DNA of 64,000 nucleotides from Phycisphaerae bacterium (GTDB lineage Bacteria > Planctomycetota > Phycisphaerae > UBA1845 > UTPLA1): positions 620,001 to 684,000 of the forward strand of contig DATEMU010000003.1 in NCBI GenBank assembly GCA_035275405.1, read 5' to 3'. This document shows, one piece after another, positions 19,773 to 29,879 of the stretch (the stretch's first letter is position 1; every line of letters starts with the position of its first letter). Position numbers and translations under genes: made by a program. The notes under the pieces are model-generated. The model worked only from the letters and a program-made list of their open reading frames with translations. It did no database searches and was not told the DNA's origin.

Positions 19773-19802
19773 CCCACGGAGTGATCCTCCGTGGGTTTTT
19801 TT
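19773..19802 (+). terminator. intrinsic terminator after the redoxin gene
   Basis: CCCACGGAG (19773-19781) pairs perfectly with CTCCGTGGG (19787-19795) around a 5-base loop, followed by seven T residues. The T-run overlaps the stop of the convergent gene. Confidence 0.93.
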
Positions 19803-22317
19803 ATGGCGACATTAACAGGGCGGTGAAGATTCGAATATCCCGGCCGTCCGACCATCCATCGTTGTTCAAGTCGGCGATACAACTGGCTGGCGGCGGGCCG
19901 ACCAGCGCAACGGCGAATGGGGCGACATCGGTGTTGTCGATGAGGCCGTTGGCAGAAAAGTCGCCGGATTGGCACTGACCGGCGGTGAATTCGTGGGCGC
20001 CGCGGTCGACGATAGGCGGCGTACCCGCCCCGGTGTCGGCGATAGCAGGGATGTCGGTGCGCCGCATCAGGCCGCCGAAATCGGTCGTCAATGCGACCGG
20101 GATGAAAGAATTGCTGCCCGAGTCGATGGAGGGTGAGCCGGGCCGCAAGCGGAGATCGTCATCCGGCGTGCCGGTGGCGTTGTCCTGACCGTCGGGATCG
20201 ATGAAGCGGGGATCGTCTCCGTTGTTGCCGATGCCTCCGAGGCTTCCGGTCCAGCCTTGGATCGAACAATACTGCACATTGATGGCACCGGTGAAGCTCC
20301 ACAGTTGGTCGTTCTGGCTGGTCCCCCATTGGGTGCCGTTGTCGCGGAGGATGGAGTTGGCAAGCGTCGGGCCATTCGAGTCGTTAGCGATCGCGCCGCC
20401 GACAAATCCGGCGTAATTGCCGACGAAAGTACAGTTCACGATCGACGGGCTGCTGTTTGCAAACGTGGTCATGGCGCCGCCGTAATTTGCGGTGGCGGTG
20501 TTGTAGCTGAAGATGCAGCCGGCGATGACCGGGTTGCTGCCGTTCACCATATCGAAGGCCCCGCCGTGCGTATCGGCGAGATTGTCGTAAAAGCCGCAGT
20601 TCAGGAATGTCGGGGATGATCCATCCAGCGCGATGGCGCCGCCATATTCCGAGTGATTGGTGTCGAAAATGCAGCGGCTAAACGTCGTGGCCCCGGCGGA
20701 ATGATAGACCGCGCCGCCGACATAGCCGGCGAAATTCAGTGAAAAAGTGGTGTCTGTGACCTGTGGCGCGCTGCCGAAGCGGTTGGCCATGGCGCCGCCG
20801 CCCGGGAAGAGAGTCGGATCGACTGCGTTGGAGATAAACGCACAGGCGGAGACGGTCGGGCTTGCAGAATCGTTGTACATCCCGCCGCCATACCACGCTG
20901 CAGAGTTGTCCTCGAAACGGCAATTGGCGATGGTCGGTGTGCTGGCCTGATTGCGCATGCCGCCGCCGGTGTTGGTGAAGAAGACCGTCTCGATGTCGGC
21001 GTTGCCGTTGCGGATGGTGAATCCGTCGAGGACGGCCGTTGCGTCGACATCTTCAGCGACGACGACGTGCTGACTGTTGTCCGTCGCGTCGCCGGGTGCG
21101 CCGATTTCCCCGTCGAGGATCGTCGGGTTGGTGATCCAGTCGCGCTGGGAGCGGAGCGTCTCCGTTCCATTGAAGCCACCGTAGATGCCGACGCCCCTTT
21201 GCAGGCGGAACGACATTTGGCGCAGCTCCGTTCCATTATCCGGCTTGTAATTGCCCGCCGCGACCCAGAGCTCCTCCACGTCCCCGCGCGAGCGGATCGC
21301 CTGGGCCACCCCATCCTGCAAATTGATGAATGCCGTCGCCCACGAGAGGCCATCGCCGCCAGGCGCCGCGGCAGAGTTGACGCGCAAGACCGCTGGCAGA
21401 CCGGCGACAGGCGCGAGGCGGTAGTTGGCGACGATGTGGCGGGTTTGATTGATCGTGTGAGCGTTGTCGGCGGTGGCGGCGTTGCCGGTCGGAGTGCCGA
21501 GGTAGTTGACGTTGGGGTTGGAAAAATAGGGAATTCCCGGATTGGGCTGGAAGACGGCCATGATCGTGTGCCAGTTGTTGCCGGGGTCAACGTAGCCGTA
21601 CGAGTAAGGAAAGTAAGCGTCGTTGAACGCGTGATCGGGATCATGGGCGCAGCCGAGATTATGGCCGGTCTCGTGGGCCAACGTGTAGAGGTCCCATTCG
21701 GTCCAGCGCATTTCCTGAAAACCGCTGTAGCCCGAGGGGTTTGTGGGGGCGAAGACGCGGCCGCCGACTTCGAGGCTGTTGACCCAGAGGGCGACGAGGT
21801 CGGCGGAGTATTGGTCGCGGAGGGTATGTGCGGCGGCCAGCGCGCCGGCGCCGGCCAGGAGGGCGGCCCCGTCGGTGGCGCTGTCGCCGGTTTCGGTGTA
21901 GGCGACTTCAGCGGAGTGGACGAGATTGAGGGAGGTGTCGATCAGGCTGTTGGCGAACGCCGTGTTGGCGTCGGAAATGGCGCCGGCGATTTTCGATTCG
22001 ATGGAGGCGATGCCGCCGGCGGCCGAACGAGCCTGAGTGGTGTAGACAACGAGTATGTCAATGACAGTGCCGTCGTCGCAGCCGGAGGGCGGTGTGCGGT
22101 TCGATCCACTAAGCGATTTACTCGTCGGACGATTGAGGCCCGACGGCGGCGTGATAGGGCTTTGAGGCAGCGTTGTCAGGAAGCCCTTACAGCACTGGTT
22201 GAGCCTCGCTGAATGATTCTCCGACGCGCGAACCATAACGGGCGCGGACAAAAAGGCGGCGAGAATGAGCGCGCGGCGATGTTGAATCAACTTCCTACCC
22301 CCTATGGCGGGAATCAT
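19801..22317 (-). CDS. secreted zincin metalloprotease with beta-helix repeats and dockerin-like tail
   Basis: 838 residues from ATG 22317; a TTG at 22290 placed after GGGGGTAGG is a serious alternative start. After the signal peptide (ALILAAFLSAPVMVRA) comes a reprolysin-like domain with YTLAHETGHNLGCAHD, the full HExxHxxGxxHD zinc motif. The middle is a right-handed beta-helix of the choice-of-anchor type, with repeats such as GGGMRNQASTPTIANCRFED and GGAIALDGSSPTFLNCGFYD. The end has two EF-hand-like dockerin segments (FSANGLIDNTDVAPF; DLNNDGWSDGRDIRIF). It is extracellular and likely a surface-bound protease. Confidence 0.88.
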   Translation of the reverse strand: MIPAIGGRKLIQHRRALILAAFLSAPVMVRASENHSARLNQCCKGFLTTLPQSPITPPSGLNRPTSKSLSGSNRTPPSGCDDGTVIDILVVYTTQARSAAGGIASIESKIAGAISDANTAFANSLIDTSLNLVHSAEVAYTETGDSATDGAALLAGAGALAAAHTLRDQYSADLVALWVNSLEVGGRVFAPTNPSGYSGFQEMRWTEWDLYTLAHETGHNLGCAHDPDHAFNDAYFPYSYGYVDPGNNWHTIMAVFQPNPGIPYFSNPNVNYLGTPTGNAATADNAHTINQTRHIVANYRLAPVAGLPAVLRVNSAAAPGGDGLSWATAFINLQDGVAQAIRSRGDVEELWVAAGNYKPDNGTELRQMSFRLQRGVGIYGGFNGTETLRSQRDWITNPTILDGEIGAPGDATDNSQHVVVAEDVDATAVLDGFTIRNGNADIETVFFTNTGGGMRNQASTPTIANCRFEDNSAAWYGGGMYNDSASPTVSACAFISNAVDPTLFPGGGAMANRFGSAPQVTDTTFSLNFAGYVGGAVYHSAGATTFSRCIFDTNHSEYGGAIALDGSSPTFLNCGFYDNLADTHGGAFDMVNGSNPVIAGCIFSYNTATANYGGAMTTFANSSPSIVNCTFVGNYAGFVGGAIANDSNGPTLANSILRDNGTQWGTSQNDQLWSFTGAINVQYCSIQGWTGSLGGIGNNGDDPRFIDPDGQDNATGTPDDDLRLRPGSPSIDSGSNSFIPVALTTDFGGLMRRTDIPAIADTGAGTPPIVDRGAHEFTAGQCQSGDFSANGLIDNTDVAPFAVALVGPPPASCIADLNNDGWSDGRDIRIFTALLMSP

Positions 22318-22433
22318 GATTTGCAACTCCCCACTGCAATTCCAGATTACCTCATCGGACTCTGCGTATCAAGGCATTGGGGAGGCGTAGCGCGGAAAAC
22401 CGCGCGCAAGGGAGCCCATAATTCGCGACCCTG

Positions 22434-23666
22434 CTAGTTGAACCAGACGGCGAAGCCGATGAAATTGCCCTGGAAGGTGCGTTGCAGGCGCTGCCAGACT
22501 TCTGGGGACGTGATGAGGCCTTTTTCAAGGTAGGGCGCGGCGGCGGAACCTTGTATCCACAGTACGAGGTCGAAGGCCTGGGGCTCGTTAAGGATGCGGT
22601 GGAGATTGAGACCGCGGCCGTCGTCAGTGCGCCAGAAGGGGATGAGCTTCTTGCCGGCGAGGATGGCATCGAGTTCGTCGAGAAAAACGATCCAGTCTTT
22701 GGTCATCTCTTCCGTGACGGCGCCACCGGGGACGACGCTCGTTTGTTTGGGATTGGGAATCCACTCGCTGCCGCTGTCCGTCTCGGCGATGACGAGTTTC
22801 CACATTTCACGGCTGAGTTTTGTCATGGATTGCAAGTGGGCGAGGGCGCTTTTCGTTCGCTCCGCGTCCTTGAGGGGGAAATTGAGAAGGTGGATAAAGG
22901 CAATCACGTCGGCGATGTCCACGCTGGCCATCTCAAAGACCTTTGGCCCGGTCTGGAGGTAGTCATACGGCGATTTCACTTTGGCGAAGATCAGGTGACC
23001 GGTACGCTCGAAGAGTTCACGGAAGTCGTAGGCGAGGACAAAATCGCCGAGGGCCATGAGGAGATGGCAATAGCCGCGGAGCCAGAGGGCGTCGGCGCGA
23101 TCGAAGTCGATGACCAGCGCGGCGGAGCCTTCGGGGGTGGGCGCGCCACCGAGGCGGGCAAAGACGCGCCAAATGGTCTCCTCTTCGGCGGCCTTACCGT
23201 CACCGTCGAGATCGAGACGGATCATGGCGAAATGGAGCGGCATCTTGACGTCGGGATCTTTGACGCCGGCGAGCGTTTCCTCGGCGCGCTGGAGATCGGC
23301 AACCCAGGTTTCCATGATCTTCCGGCAATCGTCGTAGGAGATGGTTTTGGGCTTGGGCTGATGCGGGATCGGGATGCCCACCATCTCGGAGGCCATGCCA
23401 ACCCTCTCGTTAAAGCCATAGCCGTAAAGCGTCTGGGAAAGCCTCTCGACCGCGCGGATGAATTGCAGCGTACCAAGCTGGAAATTGAGGCCGTCGGCGT
23501 CGGAGGTTTTTTTGATCTCGTCGGTGAGGGCCTTTTCGCCACCAGCCAAGTCGCCACTAAAGAGGAACGCTTCGACGAATGGGGCAGTTTGCTTCGCAGG
23601 TTCGGCTGAAAGGTGTTGACCGCTTGCCAATAAAGTAAGGACGACAGCGAGTGGATTGATTCTCAT
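22434..23666 (-). CDS. secreted protein of unknown function
   Basis: 410 residues from ATG 23666 (MRINPLAVVLTLLASGQHLSA), preceded by GGGAGA; the frame extends five codons further but with a poorer context. A signal peptide is evident. The mature protein is mostly helical, with one EF-hand-like segment (RLDLDGDGKAAEEE). I do not recognise a domain. It looks like a planctomycete-type conserved secreted protein. It stands alone between the metalloprotease and sucD on the same strand. Confidence 0.75.
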   Translation of the reverse strand: MRINPLAVVLTLLASGQHLSAEPAKQTAPFVEAFLFSGDLAGGEKALTDEIKKTSDADGLNFQLGTLQFIRAVERLSQTLYGYGFNERVGMASEMVGIPIPHQPKPKTISYDDCRKIMETWVADLQRAEETLAGVKDPDVKMPLHFAMIRLDLDGDGKAAEEETIWRVFARLGGAPTPEGSAALVIDFDRADALWLRGYCHLLMALGDFVLAYDFRELFERTGHLIFAKVKSPYDYLQTGPKVFEMASVDIADVIAFIHLLNFPLKDAERTKSALAHLQSMTKLSREMWKLVIAETDSGSEWIPNPKQTSVVPGGAVTEEMTKDWIVFLDELDAILAGKKLIPFWRTDDGRGLNLHRILNEPQAFDLVLWIQGSAAAPYLEKGLITSPEVWQRLQRTFQGNFIGFAVWFN

Positions 23667-23780
23667 GTTGTATTCTCCCAAGGCCGGTGCAGTGAGTTCT
23701 GATTGAACGAAAAAGCAGTCAGTCAGAACGGCCTCGCCAGTACGGGCTAACGGCGTGCGTCGTAGCCGAGTCGCTTTTCG

Positions 23781-24674
23781 CTATTTCACTCCAAGAACAC
23801 GGGCCATCGTCTCGCCGATCGTGGCCGGGCTGTCGGCGACGTGGATACCGGCAGCCTTGAGGGCGGCGATTTTGCTTTCGGCGGTGCCCTGACCGCCGGA
23901 GATGATCGCGCCGGCGTGGCCCATGCGGCGGCCGGGAGGGGCGGTGCGACCGGCGATGAAGGCGACGACGGGTTTCTTAACGTTCCTTTTCACGAAGTCG
24001 GCGGCTTGTTCTTCGTCGGTGCCGCCTATCTCGCCGATCATGATGATCGCGTGAGTGGCGGGGTCTTTCTCGAACATGCCAAGCAGCTCGATGAAGTTGA
24101 GGCCTTTTACGGGGTCGCCGCCGATGCCGATGCAGGTCGTCTGCGCGATGTTGCGGGTGGTGCATTGCCAGACGGCTTCGTAGGTGAGGGTGCCGCTGCG
24201 GGAGATGAGGCCGATGTTTTTGGTCGTGCCATTCGCGGACTTATGGATGTAGCCGGGCATGATGCCGATCTTGGCGGCGCCGGGCGTAATGATGCCGGGA
24301 CAGTTCGGGCCGATGAGCTTCGCGCCAGCGTCGTCGATGAACTTTTTGGCCCTGACCATGTCGAGCGTGGGGATGCCTTCGGTGATGAGGATGATGAGCT
24401 TGATGCCGGCAGCGGCGGCCTCCATCGCGCTGTCAGCGGCACCGCCGGCCGGAACGAAGATCAGCGAGCAGTTCGCGCCGGTCGCCTTCACGGCGGACTC
24501 GACGGTGTCAAAGACGGGCAGGCCGTGCTCGCTTTTCGTGCCGCCCTTGCCGGGGACAACGCCGCCGACGTACGTCGTGCCGTACTCGATTCCCATTTTG
24601 GTGTGAAAAGAGCCGGCCTTGCCGGTGATGCCGTGGGTGATGACGCGGGTGTTTTTGTCAGCCAGGATGCTCAT
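23781..24674 (-). CDS. sucD: succinyl-CoA synthetase alpha subunit
   Basis: 297 residues from ATG 24674 ([18 protein letters not shown]), the normal family length; the frame runs open to 25121 but that part has no homology and overlaps the divergent gene. The alpha subunit binds CoA and carries the phosphohistidine. Visible blocks: [43 protein letters not shown], and [18 protein letters not shown] with the active His. The beta subunit gene sucC is not adjacent and not in the window. Confidence 0.95.
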   Translation of the reverse strand: MSILADKNTRVITHGITGKAGSFHTKMGIEYGTTYVGGVVPGKGGTKSEHGLPVFDTVESAVKATGANCSLIFVPAGGAADSAMEAAAAGIKLIILITEGIPTLDMVRAKKFIDDAGAKLIGPNCPGIITPGAAKIGIMPGYIHKSANGTTKNIGLISRSGTLTYEAVWQCTTRNIAQTTCIGIGGDPVKGLNFIELLGMFEKDPATHAIIMIGEIGGTDEEQAADFVKRNVKKPVVAFIAGRTAPPGRRMGHAGAIISGGQGTAESKIAALKAAGIHVADSPATIGETMARVLGVK

Positions 24675-24693
24675 GTAACCCTCTTGCCCTAAC

Positions 24694-24710
24694 GGCGGGC
24701 AGAGCCCGCC
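24694..24710. repeat. REP-like palindrome between sucD and rlmL
   Basis: GGCGGGC-AGA-GCCCGCC followed by CTGCC, lying upstream of both divergent genes. The same hairpin-plus-CTACC/CTGCC layout recurs in the window. Confidence 0.7.
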
Positions 24711-24809
24711 CTGCCAATCGAACGCGGGGTGGATCATACCGACCCGATTAGGCACGGGGAAGCGCGGCACGAGCCGTCGCTTTGGGGCGACCGCGGATAG
24801 AATGCGGGG

Positions 24810-25973
24810 ATGGACTTCGATCGAGCCGAGACGATTCGCGTGACGTGCGCGCCGGGGATTCCGCCGTATTTGGCGCAGGAGTTGACGGCGCTGGGGTTTG
24901 AGGCCCAGGCCGTCGAGAAGACGTTCGTCGAGATCCGCGGCACCCTTCGCGATGCGATGCGGCTGAATCTGCACCTGCGGACGGCGTTTCATGTTTTGTA
25001 TCTTCTCGGCGAGTTTCGGTGCACGGGGCCGCAGGATTTGTATGACGGGGCGGCGGCGCTTGCGTGGGAGGAGATTATCCCGCCGGAGGAGTACGTCTGC
25101 GTGACATCGAGCGTGAGCCATCCGTCAATCACCGATTGGACTTATGCGAATCTGAAGGTCAAAGATGCTATCGTCGATCGGATGCAGGCGAAGGCGGGAA
25201 AGCGACCGGATTCGGGGCCGGAGCGTGATCGCGTCGTCGTTGCGGTTTACTGGCACGGCGAGGAGTGCCGTATTTTCCTGAATACGACGGGCAACAAGCT
25301 CGCGGATCGGGGGTATCGCAAGCGACCACACATGGCGCCGATGCAGGAGACACTGGCGGCGGCGGTGCTGATGGCGGCGGGGTATGACGGGACGATGCCG
25401 CTGGTGAACCCGATGTGCGGGAGCGGGACGATCGCGATCGAGGCGGCGCTGATGGCGACCGGGCGGGCGCCGGGTTTGCTACGAAGCAACTTCGGGATTT
25501 TGCACGCGAAAGGGATTGATGACAGTGCATGGCAGGCCGTGCGGCGGGAGGCGGCCAAGGCGCGTCGCAAGGATTCGCCGCCTCCGATTATCGCGACGGA
25601 TATCGATCCGAAGGCGATTGAGGCGGCGCGAGCGAATGCGAAGACGGCGGGAGTGGATACGCTGATCGATTTCGCGGTTTGCGATTTCGCGGAGACGCGG
25701 GTCCCACCACCGCCGGGGATCGTCTTGCTTAACCCGGAGTATGGTGAGCGTCTGGGGGAGGTCGCGCAACTCGAAGGGACCTATAAGCGGATCGGCGACT
25801 TTTTTAAGCAGCGCTGCAGAGGGTATACCGGATACGTGTTCACGGGGAATCGCGAGCTGGCCAAGCGTGTCCACCTTACGCCGAGCCGCCGGATGGAGTT
25901 CTGGAACGCGAAGATCGAGTGCCGGCTCCTCAAATATGAACTTTATGAGGGAACCCGTCGTGCGGCGAAATAG
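24810..25973 (+). CDS. rlmL: THUMP-domain 23S rRNA guanine methyltransferase, RlmL type
   Basis: 387 residues. An N-terminal ferredoxin-like/THUMP region (to about 160) is followed by a Rossmann methyltransferase: [19 protein letters not shown] binds S-adenosylmethionine and [20 protein letters not shown] is motif II. The catalytic motif is usually NPPYGER in RlmL/YpsC proteins; here it reads [12 protein letters not shown], with Glu in place of the second Pro. It corresponds to the N-terminal half of the E. coli RlmKL fusion, modifying 23S rRNA guanine. Divergent from sucD. Confidence 0.88.
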   Translation: MDFDRAETIRVTCAPGIPPYLAQELTALGFEAQAVEKTFVEIRGTLRDAMRLNLHLRTAFHVLYLLGEFRCTGPQDLYDGAAALAWEEIIPPEEYVCVTSSVSHPSITDWTYANLKVKDAIVDRMQAKAGKRPDSGPERDRVVVAVYWHGEECRIFLNTTGNKLADRGYRKRPHMAPMQETLAAAVLMAAGYDGTMPLVNPMCGSGTIAIEAALMATGRAPGLLRSNFGILHAKGIDDSAWQAVRREAAKARRKDSPPPIIATDIDPKAIEAARANAKTAGVDTLIDFAVCDFAETRVPPPPGIVLLNPEYGERLGEVAQLEGTYKRIGDFFKQRCRGYTGYVFTGNRELAKRVHLTPSRRMEFWNAKIECRLLKYELYEGTRRAAK

Positions 25974-26049
25974 ACGCTGACCTGTGGGATTAATGGATGA
26001 ACGCGGAAGGCCAATTCGATAAGATATAGGTTGCCGAGGCAAGTGATTC

Positions 26050-28794
26050 ATGGCCGTGATTCCGAAGAGCGATACCCTGGTTTTCACGCTGAACGGGCGC
26101 GAGGTGGCGCTGGAGGATGCGCGCGACCTGTCGCTGCTGGATGCGCTGCGCGACCGGTGCGGGGTGACGTCGCCGAAGGATGGATGCCAGCCTCTGGGGC
26201 AGTGCGGGTGCTGCACGGTGCTCGTGGATGGCAAGCCCCGGCTGTCGTGCACGATGAAGGCATCGATGGTCGCCGGTAAGGAGGTCACGTCGCTGGAAGG
26301 GCTGCCGGAGGAGACGCGAAAGCAGATCGCGGACTGTTTTGTTCAGGCCGGGGGTGTGCAATGCGGATTCTGCATTCCGGGGATTGCGGTTCGGGCACAT
26401 GCTCTGACGGAGAAGAATCCGTGTGCGACGCGAGCGGAAATCGCCAATGATCTGCGGGCGCATCTGTGCCGGTGTACCGGCTATACGAAGATTGTCGATG
26501 CGATTGAGTTGCTCGGGGAAACCCGTCGAAATGTCGAAACATCGAAACGTCGAAACGGAAATGGCCATGCGTGTGCCGGCGGGGTGGGTGATCGCTTGGC
26601 CAAGTATGGCGGGGCGGATTGCGTTCTTGGTGGGCACAACTACATCGATGATATCTACATCGAGGGCATGGCGCATGGGGCGATGCGGTTCAGCGATCAT
26701 CCGCGGGCGCTGGTGAAGCGGATCGATACTTCGGCGGCAGAGGCGTTGGATGGAGTGCTGCGCGTGGCCACGTGGCGCGATGTTCCGGGCGACCGGTTTG
26801 TGGGGTTGATCACGTCGGATTGGCCCGTCTTTATCGCCGAGGGGGAGGAGACGCGATGCGTCGGAGACATCCTGGCGGCCGTTGCGGCGGTTGATGAGAA
26901 GACGGCGCGGCGAGCGGCGGAGTTGATAGACATCGAATACGAAGTTCGCGAGCCGGTGACGACGCCGGACGAGGGGCTTAGGCCGGATGCGCCAAAGGTT
27001 CATCCGGGCGGCAATCTCCTGTCACGGGCGGCGTTGGTGCGTGGGGACGTCGAAGAGGCGTTTGCCACGAGCGCGCACGTCGTTGAGGGCACATGGCAGA
27101 CGCAAACGATCGAGCACATGTACCTGGAGCCGGAGGCGAGCATCGCCCTCCCGGTCGATCTGGATGGGCAGGGCGCTGCAAAGATATTCGGCGAGTTTTC
27201 CATGAAATCGTCGAACGGGAATGGGCACGTAATGCCGACGTGGTCGCATCCACGGAATCCTCGGGAGCTGCGCGGGCTGCATCTCTTGTCGCAGGGACAG
27301 GGGATCTTTGATGACCGGCGGCAGTGCTGCAAGGTGCTGGGGTGGGACGCAAAGCGGATGTATGCGGAGCTGGTGTCGAATGGCGGAGCGTTCGGCGGCA
27401 AGGAGGACATGTCGATTCAGGCGCAGACGTGCCTGCTGGCGCATCTCGTCGGCGTGCCGGTGAAGACGGTGCTAAATCGGTATGAGAGTCTGCGGCTGCA
27501 CCCGAAGCGGCATCCGATCCGCAGTCAGTTGCAAGTTGGATGCGATGCGGAGGGGCGGTTGACGGCCCTGCGGGCGCGGATCGTCGGCGACAAAGGGGCG
27601 TATGCGTCCGTCGGGGCGAAGGTGCTGGAGCGCGCGGCGGGCCATGCGGGCGGGCCGTATCGGATTCCAAACATCGATATCGAGGCGCTGGCGGTTTACA
27701 CGAACAACCCGCCGTGCGGGGCAATGCGCGGCTTCGGGGCGAATCAGTCGGCGTTTGCCATCGAGGGGGCATTGGACATGCTGGCCGAGAAGGTCGGCGT
27801 CGATGGCTGGGAGATTCGCAGCCGGAACATCATGGAGCCGGGTGACCGGTTCGTGACGGGACAGAGGATGGTGAAGCCGTTCGGGCTGCGGAAGACGCTG
27901 GAGGCGGTGAAAGAGGTTTATCGCGGCGCGAAGTTCGCAGGGATCGCCTGCGGGATCAAGAACGTCGGCATCGGCAACGGCCTTCCGGAGCGCGGGCGGG
28001 GAAGTATCACGATCGAGAGCGACACGAAGCTCGTCATTCGTACGGGTTTTACGGAGATGGGGCAGGGGCTGTTCACCGTGCTGATTCAGACGGCGGTGGA
28101 GGAGACCGGCCTGCCGGCTGAATTGTTCGAGGCGACGAGCGATACCACGCACGATCTGGATTGCGGTCAGACGACCGGCAGCCGGGGAACGGTGCTGGGT
28201 TGCCATTCAGTCATGGACGCGGCGAAGAAGTTGAAGGCCGATCTGGCGGCGGGGCGGATGCTGCGCGACTTGGTCGGTCGCGTTTATCAGGGTGAATGGG
28301 TTTGTTACAAGACGGACAAGTTCGGCGCGGACGTGCCGGAGCCGAAGACGCATCTGACATACGGTTTTGCGACGCAGGTGGTCATTCTCGACGATGATGG
28401 CAAGTTGAAGAAGGTGGTCGCGGCGCATGACGTCGGGCGGGCGATCAATCCGACGCTGCTCGAAGGTCAGGTCGAGGGTTCGCTGCACATGGGACTGGGG
28501 TACGCGCTGACGGAAGAGTTCGTCACGGAGGGCGGGCGGCTGGTAACGGACGACGTGAAGGGGTGCGGCGTTCTGCGGGCGCACCACATGCCGGAGCTGG
28601 AGATTATCCTTGTCGAGGAGGCCGACCCGGAGACGCCGTATGGTTCGCGGGGGGTAGGGGAGATCGGGCTGGTGCCGACGGCGCCGGCAGTGGCGGGAGC
28701 GCTTTATTCCTACGACAAAATTCGGCGGTTCAAGCTGCCGATGAAGGATTCGCCAGCGGCACGGGCGATCCTCGGCCCGAGGGCCGGTAAATAG
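26050..28794 (+). CDS. molybdenum hydroxylase (xanthine dehydrogenase-like), fused 2Fe-2S and Mo domains
   Basis: 914 residues. Residues 1-155 are a two-cluster iron-sulfur domain (DGCQPLGQCGCCTVLVDGK; CGFCIPG; CRCTGYTKIVDA). A short Arg/Asn linker encoded by an 8-mer repeat array leads to the molybdopterin domain: GGAFGGKEDMS, GAMRGFGANQSAF, TEMGQGLFTVLIQTAVEE, and GVGEIGLVPTAPAVAGALYS, whose GVGE holds the catalytic Glu. No FAD domain is present, so electrons must leave by another carrier. The layout resembles so-called selenium-dependent xanthine dehydrogenases; there is no in-frame UGA. XdhC- and MocA-like genes follow, supporting cofactor maturation. The true substrate (xanthine, aldehyde or other heterocycle) is not certain. 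Confidence 0.9.
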   Translation: MAVIPKSDTLVFTLNGREVALEDARDLSLLDALRDRCGVTSPKDGCQPLGQCGCCTVLVDGKPRLSCTMKASMVAGKEVTSLEGLPEETRKQIADCFVQAGGVQCGFCIPGIAVRAHALTEKNPCATRAEIANDLRAHLCRCTGYTKIVDAIELLGETRRNVETSKRRNGNGHACAGGVGDRLAKYGGADCVLGGHNYIDDIYIEGMAHGAMRFSDHPRALVKRIDTSAAEALDGVLRVATWRDVPGDRFVGLITSDWPVFIAEGEETRCVGDILAAVAAVDEKTARRAAELIDIEYEVREPVTTPDEGLRPDAPKVHPGGNLLSRAALVRGDVEEAFATSAHVVEGTWQTQTIEHMYLEPEASIALPVDLDGQGAAKIFGEFSMKSSNGNGHVMPTWSHPRNPRELRGLHLLSQGQGIFDDRRQCCKVLGWDAKRMYAELVSNGGAFGGKEDMSIQAQTCLLAHLVGVPVKTVLNRYESLRLHPKRHPIRSQLQVGCDAEGRLTALRARIVGDKGAYASVGAKVLERAAGHAGGPYRIPNIDIEALAVYTNNPPCGAMRGFGANQSAFAIEGALDMLAEKVGVDGWEIRSRNIMEPGDRFVTGQRMVKPFGLRKTLEAVKEVYRGAKFAGIACGIKNVGIGNGLPERGRGSITIESDTKLVIRTGFTEMGQGLFTVLIQTAVEETGLPAELFEATSDTTHDLDCGQTTGSRGTVLGCHSVMDAAKKLKADLAAGRMLRDLVGRVYQGEWVCYKTDKFGADVPEPKTHLTYGFATQVVILDDDGKLKKVVAAHDVGRAINPTLLEGQVEGSLHMGLGYALTEEFVTEGGRLVTDDVKGCGVLRAHHMPELEIILVEEADPETPYGSRGVGEIGLVPTAPAVAGALYSYDKIRRFKLPMKDSPAARAILGPRAGK
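26526..26557. repeat. four TCGAAACG-type 8-mers inside the hydroxylase gene
   Basis: TCGAAATG, TCGAAACA, TCGAAACG, TCGAAACG in tandem. They encode residues about 159-170, exactly the linker between the iron-sulfur and molybdenum domains. Confidence 0.8.
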
Positions 28795-28827
28795 CGCCGC
28801 GCCATTGACTCGTTGCTACCATTGTTT

Positions 28828-29805
28828 ATGAACCCATTTGTCGCACTTTTCCGCTCGCTTGTCCGCCAGCTTCAGCAGAAACGGCGGGTGGCAGTATGTA
28901 CGGTCGTTGGGTCGTACGGCTCGACGCCGCAGGCGGCGGGGGCGACGCTGCTGTTGCACGAGAACATGACGACGGAAGGAACGCTGGGCGGCGGGTGCGT
29001 GGAGGCGGAGGTCCGGAAGCAGGCTTTCGAGCTGCTCCAGAAGAATCGCTCGGGCCTGCTGACGTTCAAACTTGATCACGATTACGGGTGGGACGATGGG
29101 CTGATTTGCGGCGGCACCATGCGGATCGCCGTGATGTCCTTGGACTCGCCGGACAAAGCCCGGCCCTTTGAGGAGGCCGCTGAGCGAATAGAGCGGCGCG
29201 AGCGAGCCTGCGTGCCATTGCGCGTTGAGGACGAAGGGCAGGTGCAGGAATATCGTCTGCACATCGAAGCCCCGGCGCATTTGATCATCGCGGGGGGCGG
29301 CCATGTAGGCGCACAATTGGCGAAGATGGCCGTCGGGCTGGATTTCGACGTGATGGTCGTCGATGACCGGGCGGATTTTGTGAATGCCACGCGGTTGCCG
29401 CCGCCGATTCGGCCGGTCGTGGGGGACATCGAGCGGACGCTACGCGAGTTGCCGATTGATGCGAATACCTATGTCGTTATTGTGACGCGCGGACACAATC
29501 ACGACGAGCAAGCGCTGCACGCGGTAATTGATTCGGCGGCGCGGTATATCGGGATGATCGGCAGCCGGCGGAAAGTTAAGTTGATCTTTGATGATCTGGC
29601 GGCACTGGGCGTCGATCCGTCAAGGCTGGCCATGGTGCATGCGCCAATCGGTTTGTCTATCGGAGCGGAGACGGTGCCGGAAATTGCCGTCAGCATCCTC
29701 GCGCAGCTTATTGAGGTGCGGCGCGCGGAGCGACCGACGCATGTGGAGGGGCCGGGCGAATCGAGTAGTCGGAAGTCGGAAGTCGAAAGTCGGAATTCGG
29801 AATGA
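28828..29805 (+). CDS. xdhC: XdhC/CoxI family molybdenum hydroxylase maturation protein
   Basis: 325 residues from ATG 28828 (MNPFVALFRSLVRQ). The N-terminal XdhC/CoxI domain shows VVGSYGSTPQAAGATLLL and EGTLGGGCVEAEV. The C-terminal Rossmann domain shows HLIIAGGGHVGAQLAKMA and later YIGMIGSRRKVKLIF. XdhC binds molybdenum cofactor and helps insert its sulfurated form into xanthine dehydrogenase-type enzymes, which fits the gene upstream. The last ten or so residues (SSRKSEVESRNSE) and the stop context are encoded by a 7-mer repeat array, so the native C-terminus was replaced or extended. Confidence 0.9.
   Translation: MNPFVALFRSLVRQLQQKRRVAVCTVVGSYGSTPQAAGATLLLHENMTTEGTLGGGCVEAEVRKQAFELLQKNRSGLLTFKLDHDYGWDDGLICGGTMRIAVMSLDSPDKARPFEEAAERIERRERACVPLRVEDEGQVQEYRLHIEAPAHLIIAGGGHVGAQLAKMAVGLDFDVMVVDDRADFVNATRLPPPIRPVVGDIERTLRELPIDANTYVVIVTRGHNHDEQALHAVIDSAARYIGMIGSRRKVKLIFDDLAALGVDPSRLAMVHAPIGLSIGAETVPEIAVSILAQLIEVRRAERPTHVEGPGESSSRKSEVESRNSE
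29767..29801. repeat. five AGTCGGA-type 7-mers at the xdhC 3' end
   Basis: AGTCGGA, AGTCGGA, AGTCGAA, AGTCGGA, ATTCGGA in tandem, ending at the TGA stop of xdhC. Confidence 0.85.
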
Positions 29806-29848
29806 TGCAGACTCTACCCTACGCTTTTGCCTTTATCCGGTGACTATC

Positions 29849-29865
29849 GGCGTGCGGAGCACGCC
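29849..29865. repeat. REP-like palindrome between xdhC and mocA
   Basis: GGCGTGC-GGA-GCACGCC followed by CTACA, in the 74-base gap before the MocA-type gene. Same layout as the palindrome at 24694. Confidence 0.7.
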
Positions 29866-29879
29866 CTACAAGGCAACCC

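Noticed and set aside
22390..22405. GCGCGG-AAAA-CCGCGC hairpin as a terminator
   Set aside because: No T-run on either strand; it may be one of the palindromes, but the support is thin.
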